Source: JAABRU01 sp050180235 (GTDB lineage Bacteria > Desulfobacterota > Desulfobacteria > Desulfobacterales > Desulfococcaceae). Taken from it: 64,000 nt of DNA. The DNA is taken from positions 31,911-95,910 of the forward strand of contig JBFXEJ010000011.1 in NCBI GenBank assembly GCA_050180235.1, given 5' to 3'. The notes below the pieces were generated by a model that was not told the origin of the DNA, did not search any database, and was given only the letters and a program-made list of their open reading frames with translations. The position numbers and the translations under genes are program-made. The stretch's first letter is position 1. The number at the start of each line of letters is the position of its first letter. Shown here one piece after another: positions 35,899 through 45,145 of this stretch.

Positions 35899-37938
35899 AT
35901 GCTCAGGTTAATGCGGGATAATGCGGGAAGCTGGCTGATTAAAATCATTCTCGGTGCAATTGTCGTGGTGTTCATTTTCTGGGGTGTGGGCAATTTCCAG
36001 TCCCAAAGTATGACGCAGATCGCAACGGTGAACGGAGAAGGCGTTACAGTTGATGAATACAGAAAAACCTATAACAATATGGTTGAGCAGTACCGTCAGC
36101 GGTTTGGCGGGAAACTTGACGAAAATATGCTCAAAATGCTCAATCTGAAGCAGACAGCCCTGGACAGTCTCATTGATCAGATGCTGCTGCGTCAGGAAGC
36201 TGCAAAACTTGATTTCCGGATTTCCGATGCGGAACTTGCCAAAGCCATCATGGAAGTTCCAGCGTTTCAGAACAGCGGAGCATTTGACAATGATATGTAC
36301 AACCGGGTTTTGCGCCTTAACCGGCTCACTGCCGAAGAATTTGAGGCCGGGCAGAGGGATTCCATGCTCAGCGAAAGACTTCGGGCCTTTATTCTGGATA
36401 CGGTAAAGGTCTCTGATGCCGAGGCACTGGAATGGTATAAGTGGAACAATGCCTCCGCGGATGTTGAATATGCTGTCTTTGATCCGAAAAAATATACGGA
36501 CATCAGTCCTTCGGATGAGGATATCTCCCAGTATTATGAAAAAAACAAGGAATCCTATAAAACAGAGGAAAAAACCAAAGCCCGGTATGCGGAATTCCGG
36601 TATGCGGATTTCACAGACAAAGTGACAGTGGAGGATACGGAAATTTCAGAATACTTTGAAAGTCATCCCAATGAATTCAAAGTTGAAAAAACTGTCGGGG
36701 CCAGCCACATCCTTTTCAGACTCGACAGCGGTGCAGCGGAAGAGGAAGCGGAAAAGAAAAGGGCAAAGGCCGAAGAGGTCATGAAAATGGCCAAAGAGGG
36801 AAAGGATTTTGCACAACTGGCAAATGAATATTCCGAAGATCCGGGCAGCAAAGGTCAGGGCGGTCATCTGGGGGAATTCAAAAAAGATGCTATGGTCAAA
36901 CCTTTTTCAGACAAAGCATTTTCCATGAAGGCAGGGGAAATCAGCGAACCGGTGCGCACACAGTTTGGCTGGCATATCATCAAAGTGGAAAAGGTCAATG
37001 AGGCATCTGAAAAGAAACTGGAGGATGTGAAAGAGGATATCCGCAGAAAGCTCGCTGAGGAAAAAGCCAAAGCCCTGGCCTATGATGAGGCCGAAGCTCT
37101 GTATGATGCCATTCCCGAAGGCGATGATATGGAAAAGGAAGCGCAGATCCGCAAACTGGAAGTTCTGGAAACAGAGTTATTCACCCGCGGAAAAGGGCCG
37201 GAAAAAGTGAAAAATCCCGGTCAGTTTGCCACTGCAGCGTTTGCACTTTCGGAAAAGCAGATCAGCACGGTGCAGGACATGGGAGATGCCTTTTATATTA
37301 TACAGGTGACAGAAAAAATTCCTTCCGCAGTTTCTCCTCTGGAAGATGTAAAGGAAAAGGTGCGTGCGGATCTGATCAGCGAAAGGCAGGAGGAAAAAGC
37401 CAAAGCAGATGCACAGTCCTTTCTGGCCGATTTGAAAAACACAGACCGCAATGCGGAAAAAAATGCCGGGTCTGAAGCAGAACCGGTAAAGGATGAAGCC
37501 GGAACCTCCGGAGATAAAACAGCGGAAAACAGTACTGACAGGAAAGAAAAAACCGGTGCAGGCAAAGCTGCCGCCAATGATCCGGGTGCGGAAAAAAACG
37601 GAGAAAAGAAAAGCGGAGAACCTGTTTTTGCAGCCACAGGTTTTTTCAAACGCAACGAGCCCATTCCCCAGATCGGATATGAGCAGGAAATTTCCCAGGC
37701 GGCCTTTCTTCTCTCCAAAGAAAACCCGCTTCCGGAAACGCCGCTGAAAGGGAAAAACGGGTATTATGTGATCCGCTTTAAAGACAGGAAACTGCCGGAT
37801 GCAACTGCGTTTGAAAAGGAAAAAGCCTCTGTCAGAGAAAGACTGCTGCGGCAGAAGCAGTACAAAACCTTTGAGACATGGATTACGCAGCTCAGGGTAA
37901 AAAGCAAAATCACCAAACAGGAAGACCTGCTGAACTGA
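35899..37938 (+). CDS. ppiD: Membrane-anchored peptidyl-prolyl isomerase (PpiD/SurA N-like)
   Basis: A 679-residue periplasmic foldase. An N-terminal TM helix (WLIKIILGAIVVVFIFWGVG) anchors it. SurA/PpiD N-terminal chaperone helices follow (about 40-190). A parvulin domain (about 265-365: TVGASHILFRL, YSEDPGSKGQGGHLGEF, QFGWHIIKVE) gives the isomerase fold, and a second helper domain follows. An acidic and Lys/Ala-rich insert (about 520-580) is low complexity. It helps outer-membrane proteins fold as they leave the Sec translocon. GAGGAGACACAG precedes ATG 35899; the frame also opens at 35812, which is less likely. Confidence 0.92.
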   Translation: MLRLMRDNAGSWLIKIILGAIVVVFIFWGVGNFQSQSMTQIATVNGEGVTVDEYRKTYNNMVEQYRQRFGGKLDENMLKMLNLKQTALDSLIDQMLLRQEAAKLDFRISDAELAKAIMEVPAFQNSGAFDNDMYNRVLRLNRLTAEEFEAGQRDSMLSERLRAFILDTVKVSDAEALEWYKWNNASADVEYAVFDPKKYTDISPSDEDISQYYEKNKESYKTEEKTKARYAEFRYADFTDKVTVEDTEISEYFESHPNEFKVEKTVGASHILFRLDSGAAEEEAEKKRAKAEEVMKMAKEGKDFAQLANEYSEDPGSKGQGGHLGEFKKDAMVKPFSDKAFSMKAGEISEPVRTQFGWHIIKVEKVNEASEKKLEDVKEDIRRKLAEEKAKALAYDEAEALYDAIPEGDDMEKEAQIRKLEVLETELFTRGKGPEKVKNPGQFATAAFALSEKQISTVQDMGDAFYIIQVTEKIPSAVSPLEDVKEKVRADLISERQEEKAKADAQSFLADLKNTDRNAEKNAGSEAEPVKDEAGTSGDKTAENSTDRKEKTGAGKAAANDPGAEKNGEKKSGEPVFAATGFFKRNEPIPQIGYEQEISQAAFLLSKENPLPETPLKGKNGYYVIRFKDRKLPDATAFEKEKASVRERLLRQKQYKTFETWITQLRVKSKITKQEDLLN

Positions 37939-38028
37939 TGGAATTTCCGGCATTTTCATCCTGACCGGAGGAGCCCGGATGCTGTCCGGTCAGGGAAAAC
38001 TGAAAACAGTGTGAAAGGGATTACGGAT

Positions 38029-38244
38029 ATGGAAAAAAAGAAGTTTTCAATCAAAAAATGTCCGTACTGTTCCGTTGTACTGGGACTTAATGATGAAATA
38101 TGCTTTTCCTGCAAGCATAAGGTGGGTAAAGTCAATGAATACGGCATTGCTGAAAAGCCGGTTGACTGGATGTCTTATACCCTGTGCATTCTTTCCCTGG
38201 CCGGTTTTATTTTTTTCATATGGTGGGCTTTTTTGCGAAAATAA
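38029..38244 (+). CDS. Small zinc-ribbon membrane protein
   Basis: About 71 residues. A CPYC ... CFSC pair (KKCPYCSVVLGLNDEICFSCKHK) forms a likely zinc ribbon, and one C-terminal TM helix (LCILSLAGFIFFIWWAFL) follows. The function is unknown. I chose ATG 38029; GTG 38011 in the same frame is possible. Neither has a strong Shine-Dalgarno. It lies 90 bases after ppiD, in the same direction, and may be co-transcribed. Confidence 0.7.
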   Translation: MEKKKFSIKKCPYCSVVLGLNDEICFSCKHKVGKVNEYGIAEKPVDWMSYTLCILSLAGFIFFIWWAFLRK

Positions 38245-38424
38245 ATAATGATATACCTGTAAAAAGTCACAAATTCCGTGACTCCGGCTTTTGCCGTAAT
38301 CAGGGAAAAACAGCATTTCGGACTTTTTGCGTATTCATTCAATCATGTGCGGCAGATGAAAATTTCATATCGCTTTTACAGGGACAGGAGTTAAGCAGCA
38401 GGATTTTCTGCTTCTGAAAAAAAA

Positions 38425-38516
38425 CCGCGGAGAGCGCAAAGTTTTCCGCAAAAAACGCAAAGTTCTGAAATATCTTCGCGCACAGATTTGCGTTTTCCTC
38501 TGCGCACTTTGCGGTT
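38425..38516. repeat. CGCAAAG/CACAGAG-type inverted repeat
   Basis: CCGCGGAGAGCGCAAAGTT and TCTGCGCACTTTGCGGTT form the outer arms, with a second AACGCAAA/TTTGCGTT dyad inside. It abuts the MITE-like copy at 38515-38673, so the 540-bp gap between the zinc-ribbon gene and the AMMECR1 gene is almost entirely repeat. Confidence 0.7.
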
Positions 38517-38673
38517 AGGTGATTTCCATTAATGATTATAACGTTTTTGATTATAACGTTTTTAGTAGGGCGGGCACGGCTTTTTGTGCCCGCCGTCCTG
38601 CTGAAACGGTGGGCACAGAAAGCCGTGCCCACCCTACAATGTGATGGTACATTTTTTCATGGAAATCGCCTTA
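38515..38673. repeat. MITE-like element, copy B (TAAGGTGATTTCC ends)
   Basis: About 159 bp with ends TAGGTGATTTCCATTAATG and GGAAATCGCCTTA. The flanks match copy A (4805-4945) read in reverse, with a duplicated ATTATAACGTTTTT. The GC-rich core (GGGCGGGCACGGC ... GCCGTGCCCACCC) and its loop TCCTGCTGAAA are in the same orientation as in copy A. So the loop has flipped relative to the ends. Confidence 0.85.
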
Positions 38674-38784
38674 AACAGAAAACTGCGGATTCAACTGCGT
38701 AACTTCTAAGGGCGTGGAATGGATTTTTCAGTTTGCTGAGCACAGGGCCTGGACAGAAACGATCAGAACCGGAGGCTGAAAATT

Positions 38785-39363
38785 ATGTCAAAACTGAAAG
38801 AGGAAGATAGGAAATATCTGCTGAAAATGGCGCGTTCCGTGATCGCCTCAAAACTGATGCCCGGAACCCATGCGGAAGACTCACCGGCTCTTTCTGCCGC
38901 AATCCGGGAAAAGCAGGGATGCTTTGTCACCCTTCACAAAAAAGGAATGCTGAGAGGATGCATCGGAACTCTTGAGCCGGTTCAGCCTCTGGCAGACGCG
39001 GTAAGGGAAAATGCGCTGCATTCCGCATTCCATGACAGCCGCTTTCCGCCTGTCACAGCAGAAGAACTGCCGGATATTGATATTGAAATCAGTGTGCTGA
39101 CAGTTCCGGAGCCACTGCCTTACACAGACGGGGATGACCTGAAGGCAAAACTGAAACCCGGGGTGCACGGGGTGATTCTTTCAAAAGGAGCACAGCGATC
39201 CACATTTCTGCCCCAGGTCTGGGAACAGCTTCCTGACCCGGAAATTTTTCTGTCCCATCTCTGCCAGAAGGGAGGAATGCGCAAAGACTGCTGGAAAAAA
39301 GGGGATGCTGATGTGAAAATTTACGAAGTGTTCCATTTTTCAGAACAGAGAAACAGTGAGTGA
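38785..39363 (+). CDS. amrA: AMMECR1-domain protein (AmmeMemoRadiSam system protein A)
   Basis: A 192-residue cytoplasmic protein of the AMMECR1 family. The family signature is LRGCIGTLEPVQPL, preceded by KQGCFVTLHKKG. HDSRFPPVTAEELPDIDIEISVL and the C-terminal FLPQVWEQLPDPEIFLSHLCQKGG are also typical. In many bacteria it is encoded with a MEMO protein and a radical SAM enzyme, which together modify an unknown target. Neither partner is in this window. The start has CGGAGG upstream. Confidence 0.92.
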   Translation: MSKLKEEDRKYLLKMARSVIASKLMPGTHAEDSPALSAAIREKQGCFVTLHKKGMLRGCIGTLEPVQPLADAVRENALHSAFHDSRFPPVTAEELPDIDIEISVLTVPEPLPYTDGDDLKAKLKPGVHGVILSKGAQRSTFLPQVWEQLPDPEIFLSHLCQKGGMRKDCWKKGDADVKIYEVFHFSEQRNSE

Positions 39364-39383
39364 AAAGGGCGCAGGAATGAAAG

Positions 39384-41774
39384 ATGAATTCAGAATGCCG
39401 AATACTGGGGATCCGCGTGCGGCTTTATTTTTTCTGTATGCCTGCTTTTTTCATTTCATGGTTTTCCCATGCCTTTGTTTCCTTTCTTTTCCTCAATTCC
39501 TGTTTTCCCCTGTCTCTGCCGGAAAATGAGAAAAATTTTGCAGTTACCGTAGTGGCTGAGGATGGCAGCCCTTTGCGGAGTTTTCCGGATTCACGGGGCG
39601 TATGGCGTTATCCTGTAAAGCCTGAGGAAGTCTCCCCCCTGTATCTGGAGGCTTTGATTCATTATGAAGACCGTTATTTCCGCCGGCATCCGGGAGTCAA
39701 TCCACTGGCCATTTTCCGGGCTGCGGGACAGTATCTTCGCACCGGACAGATGCTGTCCGGAGGTTCCACACTGACCATGCAGGCCGCAAGGATTCTCCAT
39801 CCGCACTCCAAAAACCTTGCAGGAAAAATGCAGCAGATGTTCCGCTCTCTGCAACTCGAATTCCGTTTTTCCAAAGATGAAATTCTTGGCATTTATCTCA
39901 ACTATGCCCCTTTTGGCGGCCCTGTGGAAGGTGTGCAGGCTGCTTCCTTTGCCTATCTGGGGAAAGCCGCTTCAGAACTGAGTCACGCGGAGGCGGCACT
40001 GCTGGCTGTGCTGCCCCAGTCTCCCAGCCGGATGCGGCCTGACCGTCATCCGGAAAGAGCCGAGGCAGGCAGGAACAAAGTTCTGGATCGCATGGCAAAA
40101 TTTGGCATATGGGACAGAAAAACTGTTGCGGAAGCCAAAATCGAAAAAGTTATGCCGCGATTTGATCCCCGTCCCATGAAAGCCCCGCTTCTGGCAGAAC
40201 GGCTCAGAAAAAAAGCCAAGCCTTCGGCTCCGGTACGCACCTGTATTGATCCCCTGATGCAGGAAACTGTATCAGGACTGATCCGGGCATTCATTGCCAC
40301 GACACCTGCGCATACGTCCGCAGCCGCGCTGGTGGCGGAAAACAGCAGTCTGGCTGTAAAAGCCTATGCGGGATCTGCGGATTTTCTGGACAACAGCCGC
40401 TTCGGCCATGTGGACATGGTGCAGGCTTTCCGTTCTCCGGGCTCCGCACTCAAGCCTTTTCTGTATGCCATGTCAATGGAGGAGGGGCTGATTCATTCTG
40501 AAAGCCTGATGACAGATGCGCCGTTTTCCTTCAGCGGATACCGGCCCGACAATTTCACCCGCCATTTCACCGGCCCGGTAAGCGCTGCAGAAGCTTTGCG
40601 CCGTTCTCTCAATCTGCCTGCGGTGGATCTGATGGAAAGGCTGGGGCCCAAATATTTTGACACCCGGCTGCGTCAGGGAGGAATCCGTCTGCGCTATCCC
40701 CCTTTTCAGACGCCCAACCTGGCCATGATTCTGGGCGGTGTGGGAACCTCTCTGGAAGATATGGTCAGTGCCTATACAGCCTTTGCCCGGAACGGACTGA
40801 GCGGGCCCCTGCGCTTTACACAGGATCAGCCTCTGGCCGAGCGCCGTCTTCTCAGCCCGGGTGCGGCTTATATTGTCAGGCAGATTTTGCAGGAAAACCC
40901 GCGGCCTGATTTGCCCGGAGGGCAGCTTTCTTTGGACAGGTCCCGGCAGGCGGCGTGGAAAACAGGCACAAGTTACGGATTCCGGGATGCCTGGACTCTT
41001 GCGGTCACAGATCGCTATACCATAGGTGTCTGGGTTGGCAGACCCGATGGCACTCCCTCTCCGGGACAGTACGGACGGGTTACTGCGGCGCCCCTGCTTT
41101 TCCGCATTGTGGACAGTCTGCCCCGCGGGTTCGGCTCCCCGCACAGGATACCGGACACCGTGAGCCGGAAAGAAATCTGCTGGCCGCTGGGCACTGCACC
41201 GTCAGGAACCGATGATCCCCTCTGCCATGAACTGCGCAGCGCGTGGGTTCTTGACCATGTGATTCCCCCGACACTTCCGGATCGGAGTGAGCGCATCTGG
41301 CAGTCAAATCCGGTTACGGTATGGATAAATCCGCGTAACGGTCTGCGTGTGGAATCCGGATGCCCTGTTGCAAACCCGGTCAGAAAAGTAATTGCCCGCT
41401 GGCCCGGGGCGGCACATCCCTGGCTGCCGCCCCGGATCCGTGAGAAATCCCGGATTTCGAGAATAGATCCTGTGTGCGGAAAACCGGCATCCGCACAGGG
41501 GGAGAATATCCGCATTATGGGAATTGAGCCCAATACGGTTTTCCGTCCCCCTGGAGCGGAAACCCGGCTTCCCTCCCTGATTCTCCAGGCATCCGGAGGC
41601 AGAGAGGAACTGTACTGGCTGCTCAACGGCGAACTTATAGCCCGATCCCCGGCAGGTGTTCCGGTTCCCTGGCAGTTCAGGCAGGCCGGACGTTATCAGC
41701 TGACAGCCATGGACCTGGGCGGAAATTATGATTCTGTGGAATTTACGGTCATTGGCGGCAGATCCCGAGGATGA
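39384..41774 (+). CDS. pbpC: Penicillin-binding protein 1C
   Basis: A 796-residue bifunctional cell-wall synthase. A signal-anchor occupies residues 10-45. The glycosyltransferase family 51 domain (ALIHYEDRYFRRHPGVN with the catalytic Glu, then LSGGSTLTMQAARIL) spans about 60-230. The transpeptidase domain contains SPGSALKPFLYAMSMEEG (Ser-x-x-Lys motif), SLN and WKTGTSYGFRDAW (KTG). A PBP1C-type C-terminal domain (residues 720-796, WLLNGELIARS) ends it. The acyl-acceptor arrangement is intact, so it should be active. The gene follows amrA by 20 bases and may be in one operon with it. Confidence 0.95.
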   Translation: MNSECRILGIRVRLYFFCMPAFFISWFSHAFVSFLFLNSCFPLSLPENEKNFAVTVVAEDGSPLRSFPDSRGVWRYPVKPEEVSPLYLEALIHYEDRYFRRHPGVNPLAIFRAAGQYLRTGQMLSGGSTLTMQAARILHPHSKNLAGKMQQMFRSLQLEFRFSKDEILGIYLNYAPFGGPVEGVQAASFAYLGKAASELSHAEAALLAVLPQSPSRMRPDRHPERAEAGRNKVLDRMAKFGIWDRKTVAEAKIEKVMPRFDPRPMKAPLLAERLRKKAKPSAPVRTCIDPLMQETVSGLIRAFIATTPAHTSAAALVAENSSLAVKAYAGSADFLDNSRFGHVDMVQAFRSPGSALKPFLYAMSMEEGLIHSESLMTDAPFSFSGYRPDNFTRHFTGPVSAAEALRRSLNLPAVDLMERLGPKYFDTRLRQGGIRLRYPPFQTPNLAMILGGVGTSLEDMVSAYTAFARNGLSGPLRFTQDQPLAERRLLSPGAAYIVRQILQENPRPDLPGGQLSLDRSRQAAWKTGTSYGFRDAWTLAVTDRYTIGVWVGRPDGTPSPGQYGRVTAAPLLFRIVDSLPRGFGSPHRIPDTVSRKEICWPLGTAPSGTDDPLCHELRSAWVLDHVIPPTLPDRSERIWQSNPVTVWINPRNGLRVESGCPVANPVRKVIARWPGAAHPWLPPRIREKSRISRIDPVCGKPASAQGENIRIMGIEPNTVFRPPGAETRLPSLILQASGGREELYWLLNGELIARSPAGVPVPWQFRQAGRYQLTAMDLGGNYDSVEFTVIGGRSRG

Positions 41775-41787
41775 TTTCATTTTTTCC

Positions 41788-41816
41788 TTGACAAAATTAA
41801 AAAAACAGTCAATATT
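41788..41816 (+). promoter_or_regulatory. Candidate promoter for rplU-rpmA-obgE-proB
   Basis: TTGACA (41788-41793), 17-base spacer, AATATT (41811-41816), 49 bases before the rplU start. The -35 box is perfect; the -10 box matches TATAAT at four of six positions. Confidence 0.5.
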
Positions 41817-41865
41817 CCAAAATTTTGTGATCCCATGAAAACTGAGTCTGATCAAAGGAGGTAAT

Positions 41866-42240
41866 ATGTACGCTGTGGTAAGTACGGGCGGAAAACAATA
41901 TAAGATTCGGGAAGGTGAAATATTCCGGGTGGAAAAACTCCCCGGCAATGTGGGCGACCCGGTTTCTTTTGACAAAGTCCTGCTGTTTTCGGATGGCGAA
42001 AACCTGAGAATTGGCCAGCCCATGCTCGATGACGTGAGTGTGGCAGGCCATATTGTCGAACAGGACAAAAACAAAAAAATCATTGTTTTCAAATTCAAGA
42101 GACGGAAGCGGTACCGGCGGAAACTTGGGCATCGTCAGTTCTATACGGCAGTTCAGATTGACCGTATCGGCAGCGGCATGTCCGCAGGACTGGTTCAGAA
42201 AAGCCAAATGGCAGAATCTGTGCAGGCTGATGCCGCGTAA
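41866..42240 (+). CDS. rplU: 50S ribosomal protein L21
   Basis: A 124-residue 23S-rRNA-binding protein. MYAVVSTGGKQYKIREGEIFRVEKL and the basic KFKRRKRYRRKLGHRQFYTAVQI segment are diagnostic. It is about 20 residues longer than usual L21 (about 103), with a C-terminal tail RIGSGMSAGLVQKSQMAESV that has no counterpart I know. A full AAGGAGGT precedes the ATG. It heads a four-gene ribosome-assembly/proline operon. Confidence 0.96.
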   Translation: MYAVVSTGGKQYKIREGEIFRVEKLPGNVGDPVSFDKVLLFSDGENLRIGQPMLDDVSVAGHIVEQDKNKKIIVFKFKRRKRYRRKLGHRQFYTAVQIDRIGSGMSAGLVQKSQMAESVQADAA

Positions 42241-42262
42241 AACAGAATAAGGAGCAGGAAAA

Positions 42263-42517
42263 ATGGCACATAAGAAAGCAGCAGGCAGCTCGCGAAACGG
42301 GCGTGACAGCAATTCCCAGCGCCGCGGGATCAAACGTTACGGCGGACAGAAGGTGCTGGCCGGAAACGTGCTGGTGCGCCAGCTGGGTACAAAAATCCAT
42401 CCGGGCACCAATGTTGGGTGCGGAAAGGACTACACCCTGTTTGCCAAAATTGACGGTGTTGTCACCTATGAACGGCTGGGCAAGACCCGTAAAAAAGTCA
42501 GTGTGTATGCACAGTGA
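42263..42517 (+). CDS. rpmA: 50S ribosomal protein L27
   Basis: An 84-residue protein with the usual N-terminus MAHKKAAGSSRNGRDSNSQR. It has GVKRYGGQ-like GIKRYGGQKVLAGN and the HPGTNVGCGKDYTLFAKIDGVV core. It binds near the peptidyl-transferase centre. Its stop overlaps the obgE start (GTGA). The start carries AAGGAG. Confidence 0.97.
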   Translation: MAHKKAAGSSRNGRDSNSQRRGIKRYGGQKVLAGNVLVRQLGTKIHPGTNVGCGKDYTLFAKIDGVVTYERLGKTRKKVSVYAQ

Positions 42518-43548
42518 AATTCATTGACGAAGCACTGATTACGGTTCGCGCCGGGGATGGGGGGCGGGGATGCGTCAGTTTCCGCCGCGAGCGTTTTATT
42601 CCCAGAGGCGGACCTGACGGCGGAGATGGCGGCAAAGGCGGAGATGTGATCCTGGCTGCATCTTCCCGTAAACGCACCCTGCATCATTTCCGCTTCAAAA
42701 GGGATTTTGAGGCCAAAAAGGGCGGAAACGGCCTGGGACAGCAGAAAAGCGGCAGAGGCGGGGAGGATCTGATTCTGGAAGTTCCTCCCGGTACTCTGGT
42801 AATAGATACGGAAACAGGTGAAATTATCAAAGATTTCACCGAAAAAGATGAAATATTCACAGTGGCTGCCGGAGGAAGGGGCGGACAGGGAAATGCGCGG
42901 TTCAAAACCTCTGTCCGTCAGACCCCGCGTTTTGCCCAGCCCGGAGAACCCGGACAGTTTTTCAGCCTGAAACTGGAACTCAAAATTCTCGCTGACGTTG
43001 GCATCATCGGCTTTCCCAACGCGGGAAAATCAACCCTTATCAGTGCCATATCATCCGCAAAACCCAAAGTGGCCGATTATCCCTTCACCACTCTGAGCCC
43101 GAATCTGGGCGTGGTAAAGACTGACCGTGGTGAACCCTTTGTGGTGGCAGATATTCCGGGACTCATAGAAGGAGCACATACGGGAGCCGGTCTGGGAATC
43201 CAGTTTCTGCGGCATATTGAACGGACCCGCATTCTGCTGCATCTGATTGACGCTGCGGAAATTGATCCGGATCAGCCACTTTCCCGCTATGAAACCATCA
43301 ACCGGGAACTTGCGGCCTACAGTCCTGAACTTGCGAAAAAAAAGCAGATCGTGATTTTGAACAAAATGGATATTTCCGGTGCGGATGTGGCAGCCGAACT
43401 TTTCCGCATGACTCCGGGTGCTCCCGAATTCATGAGCATATCCGCGGCCGCTGGACATGGGGTTGAAGAACTGAAATACCGTGTGCAGAAGGTTCTTGAA
43501 GATATTTTTGAACATTCGGACAGACATTCTGAAGACAATGGCAAGTGA
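42514..43548 (+). CDS. obgE: Obg/CgtA GTPase
   Basis: A 344-residue GTPase for 50S ribosome assembly and growth control. The N-terminal Obg fold is Gly-rich (GDGGRGCVSFRRERFIPRGG, PDGGDGGKGGDVIL). G1 is GFPNAGKSTL, G3 DIPGLIEGAH and G4 NKMD. It ends without the extra OCT domain found in some Obg proteins. It starts at GTG 42514, which overlaps rpmA. Its last 11 bases overlap the proB start. Confidence 0.96.
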   Translation: MKFIDEALITVRAGDGGRGCVSFRRERFIPRGGPDGGDGGKGGDVILAASSRKRTLHHFRFKRDFEAKKGGNGLGQQKSGRGGEDLILEVPPGTLVIDTETGEIIKDFTEKDEIFTVAAGGRGGQGNARFKTSVRQTPRFAQPGEPGQFFSLKLELKILADVGIIGFPNAGKSTLISAISSAKPKVADYPFTTLSPNLGVVKTDRGEPFVVADIPGLIEGAHTGAGLGIQFLRHIERTRILLHLIDAAEIDPDQPLSRYETINRELAAYSPELAKKKQIVILNKMDISGADVAAELFRMTPGAPEFMSISAAAGHGVEELKYRVQKVLEDIFEHSDRHSEDNGK

Positions 43549-44695
43549 ACAGAAAATCATACGCAAAGACTGTTTTGCATCCGCAAAGCGCGTCGTGGTC
43601 AAGGCAGGCAGCAATGTTCTCACCAAAGACAGGGGACTGAACCTGGAAGTTGTGCATTCCATAAGCCGGCAGATCTGCGGACTTATGGACAGGGGGCTGG
43701 AGATAGTTCTGGTTTCTTCCGGGGCAATGGCTGCGGGACTCAGAAAACTCGGTCTTGCCAGACGTCCTGATGAAATCCCCCAGAGACAGGCTGTCGCGGC
43801 TGTGGGACAGGCCGGGCTGATCATGGAGTATGAAAAGGCTTTTGAGCAGTACGGCAAAAAGGTGGCCCAGATTCTTCTGACCGGAGACGGCCTGTACCAG
43901 CGCAAACGGTATCTGAACGCACGCAACACCCTGCACACCCTTCTTTCATGGAAAATCGTGCCTGTAATCAATGAAAATGACACGGTTTCCGTGGAAGAAA
44001 TCAAGTTCGGGGACAATGACAATCTCTCTGCCATGATAGCACTTCTGCTGAATGCGGATTTGCTTATCAACCTGACCGACATTGACGGCCTGTATGACAA
44101 AGATCCCCGCATCAGTTCTGATGCCCGGCTGATTCCGGTTGTGGACACCATACGCAGAGAAATTGAAAACTGTGCCAGTGCCATACCCGGAACCCTGGGA
44201 ACCGGGGGAATGCTCACCAAAATCAGGGCAGCGCGCAAGGTCAGCACTGCGGGAATTCCCATGGTCATTGCAAGGGGAAGCAAAGAGGATATTCTATTTC
44301 GGCTTTTTGCAGGAGAGGAGCATGGCACTTTTTTCACCCCCAGACAGGAAAAAATGGCAAACCGCAAATGCTGGATCGGCTTTTCCGTAAAGCCCAAAGG
44401 CATGATCCGGATTGATGACGGCGCGGTGCAGGCCATCCTGGAAAGGGGAAAAAGCCTGCTGCCCATCGGCATCACGGATGTGGAGGGCGATTTCAGCATG
44501 GGCGCTGCCGTGGAATTCAGAAACGGAAGCAGTGAGGTGCTGGGTGTGGGACTGGTGAATTACAGCTCCGCTGATATACGGAAAATAATGGGACTGCGCA
44601 CGGATCAGATTGCAGACCGGCTGGGCCAGAAACCCTATGACGAGGTCATTCACCGGGACAATCTGACCGTAACAGGGGAATGTGAAATATCCTGA
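43538..44695 (+). CDS. proB: Glutamate 5-kinase
   Basis: A 385-residue enzyme that phosphorylates glutamate as the first step of proline synthesis. Motifs are VVVKAGSNVLT, LVSSGAMAAGLRKLG, INENDTVSVEEIKFGDNDNLSA and LTDIDGLYDKDP. A C-terminal PUA domain (about 280-380: GMIRIDDGAVQAILERGKSLLPIG) follows. The start at ATG 43538 sits 11 bases inside obgE, and GAAGA upstream serves as a weak ribosome binding site. proA is not in the window. Confidence 0.95.
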   Translation: MASEQKIIRKDCFASAKRVVVKAGSNVLTKDRGLNLEVVHSISRQICGLMDRGLEIVLVSSGAMAAGLRKLGLARRPDEIPQRQAVAAVGQAGLIMEYEKAFEQYGKKVAQILLTGDGLYQRKRYLNARNTLHTLLSWKIVPVINENDTVSVEEIKFGDNDNLSAMIALLLNADLLINLTDIDGLYDKDPRISSDARLIPVVDTIRREIENCASAIPGTLGTGGMLTKIRAARKVSTAGIPMVIARGSKEDILFRLFAGEEHGTFFTPRQEKMANRKCWIGFSVKPKGMIRIDDGAVQAILERGKSLLPIGITDVEGDFSMGAAVEFRNGSSEVLGVGLVNYSSADIRKIMGLRTDQIADRLGQKPYDEVIHRDNLTVTGECEIS

Positions 44696-44833
44696 GACAA
44701 ATTCCATTCCCCGGTTCCATAAAACGCTGGTGTGTCTCAGGAAAAAACATTTTTTCCCCATTGAAACCTGAATATTCTTTGTTTGCCAGCCCCTTCCTGC
44801 AAAAAAAATACTCTTTCTTTTTATCTTCATTGT

Positions 44834-44862
44834 TTGACAAAATCTCCGGTTTATACTATTCA
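44834..44862 (+). promoter_or_regulatory. Candidate promoter region before the 45-kb membrane gene
   Basis: TTGACA (44834-44839), 17-base spacer, TATTCA (44857-44862). A second candidate, TTGACA (44953-44958), 16-base spacer, TATTTT (44975-44980), lies closer to the start codon at 45146. The rest of 44696-45145 contains no gene I can support; a CACAAAGAACACAAA word at 44918 belongs to the CACAGAG repeat family. Confidence 0.4.
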
Positions 44863-45145
44863 GCAGACAGCAGTGTTTTGTCCGGGTTTGTTCTGCCTGA
44901 TTTATCCTCAGGGACACAAAGAACACAAAAAAGTCTGTCCATGAATTTAATTTTGACAAAACAGCATGATATGTTATTTTATGCAGACAGACTCCAGGCA
45001 GTCCGGTCAAGTCTCTGACACCGGGCATATATTTGTTTTCAGCTCTCCTGATTTGCCGGGCATTCAATTTTAAAGGACATAAGGGCACAGACTGATTTTC
45101 ACTCCACCCGGACTGTGCATTATAAAAAAAACCGGAGACACAGGC

